35,308 nucleotides of DNA from JAGLHV01 sp023132075 [NCBI: bacterium] (lineage in GTDB: Bacteria; CBDUZB01; JAGLHV01), in NCBI GenBank assembly GCA_023132075.1, contig JAGLYT010000001.1, forward strand, positions 1 through 35,308, written 5' to 3'. Within the stretch, counting starts at the first letter, position 1. Below: more notes on the stretch, generated by a model, which ran no database searches, was not told the origin of the DNA, and was given only the letters and a program-made list of their open reading frames with translations. The stretch itself is not shown here.

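Noticed and set aside
667-33825. Many minus-strand open frames of 60-209 codons across the window
   Set aside because: All lie opposite the long + frame, are rich in Ser, Phe, Ile and Leu as expected for the complement of Lys/Glu-rich coding DNA, and none has recognisable domains.
2-35308. Polyketide or non-ribosomal peptide megasynthase
   Set aside because: No ketosynthase, adenylation, condensation or carrier motifs were found, and domain order is not modular in that sense.
2-35308. Phage tape-measure or adhesin-type giant protein
   Set aside because: Long coiled-coil monotony or Ig/cadherin-type repeats are absent; there are many membrane segments and enzyme-like folds.
2-35308. tRNA, rRNA, riboswitch, promoter or terminator signals
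   Set aside because: No cloverleaf, rRNA-like stretch or hairpin plus T-run convinced me, and the whole window is coding.

Overview
The whole window is one open reading frame. On the + strand, the frame whose codons begin at nt 2 stays open to the last base: 35,307 nt, 11,769 sense codons. I read it codon by codon and met no stop. Neither the start codon nor the stop codon is in the window, so the real protein is longer. No intergenic DNA, promoter, RNA gene, terminator or second gene is visible, and no stretch lies outside this gene. The DNA is AT-rich and uses AAA, GAA, TTA, ATA and AGA codons heavily; at that composition an 11.8-kilocodon open frame cannot be chance.

The organism is not identifiable from a marker gene. 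An AT-rich giant gene mixing peptidase, membrane, repeat and nucleic-acid-type domains fits best with uncultivated bacteria such as Candidatus Omnitrophota, where giant genes of this order are known. That is inference from architecture.

Layout. 2-2413: beta-propeller (YVTN-like) repeats with a 599-codon long-period duplication. 2414-5190: helical linker, GHKL (Hsp90/MutL-like) ATPase-like domain and an HExxH metallopeptidase-like domain. 5200-6190: membrane segment and charged helices. 6191-8950: what looks like a complete secreted protease embedded in frame, with signal-peptide-like segment, C25 (gingipain-type) cysteine peptidase, carbohydrate-binding-like jelly roll and a PGF-like sorting tail. 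8951-10545: second HExxH domain and a membrane hairpin. 10600-12030: five tandem repeats of about 95 residues. 12380-15340: SAM methyltransferase, mTERF-like helical repeats and winged-helix-like segments. 15419-17220: hairpin, HIT/GalT-like domain and an unassigned alpha/beta module. 17327-20240: six helical repeats of about 155 residues. 20270-28475: hairpins and two copies of a large multi-domain block. 28476-30680: degenerate HxxxH domain, multi-pass membrane region and two TrmB-like domains. 30720-33500: winged helix, kinase-like fold and HEAT-like helices. 33585-35308: hairpin, then a third copy of the large block, cut by the window end.

Taken together this looks like a membrane-threaded mega-protein built by repeated internal duplication and by absorbing whole genes. 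Four membrane hairpins share a signal-peptidase-like [VAS]-S-A motif, which raises the untested possibility that the chain is cut into several mature proteins after synthesis.
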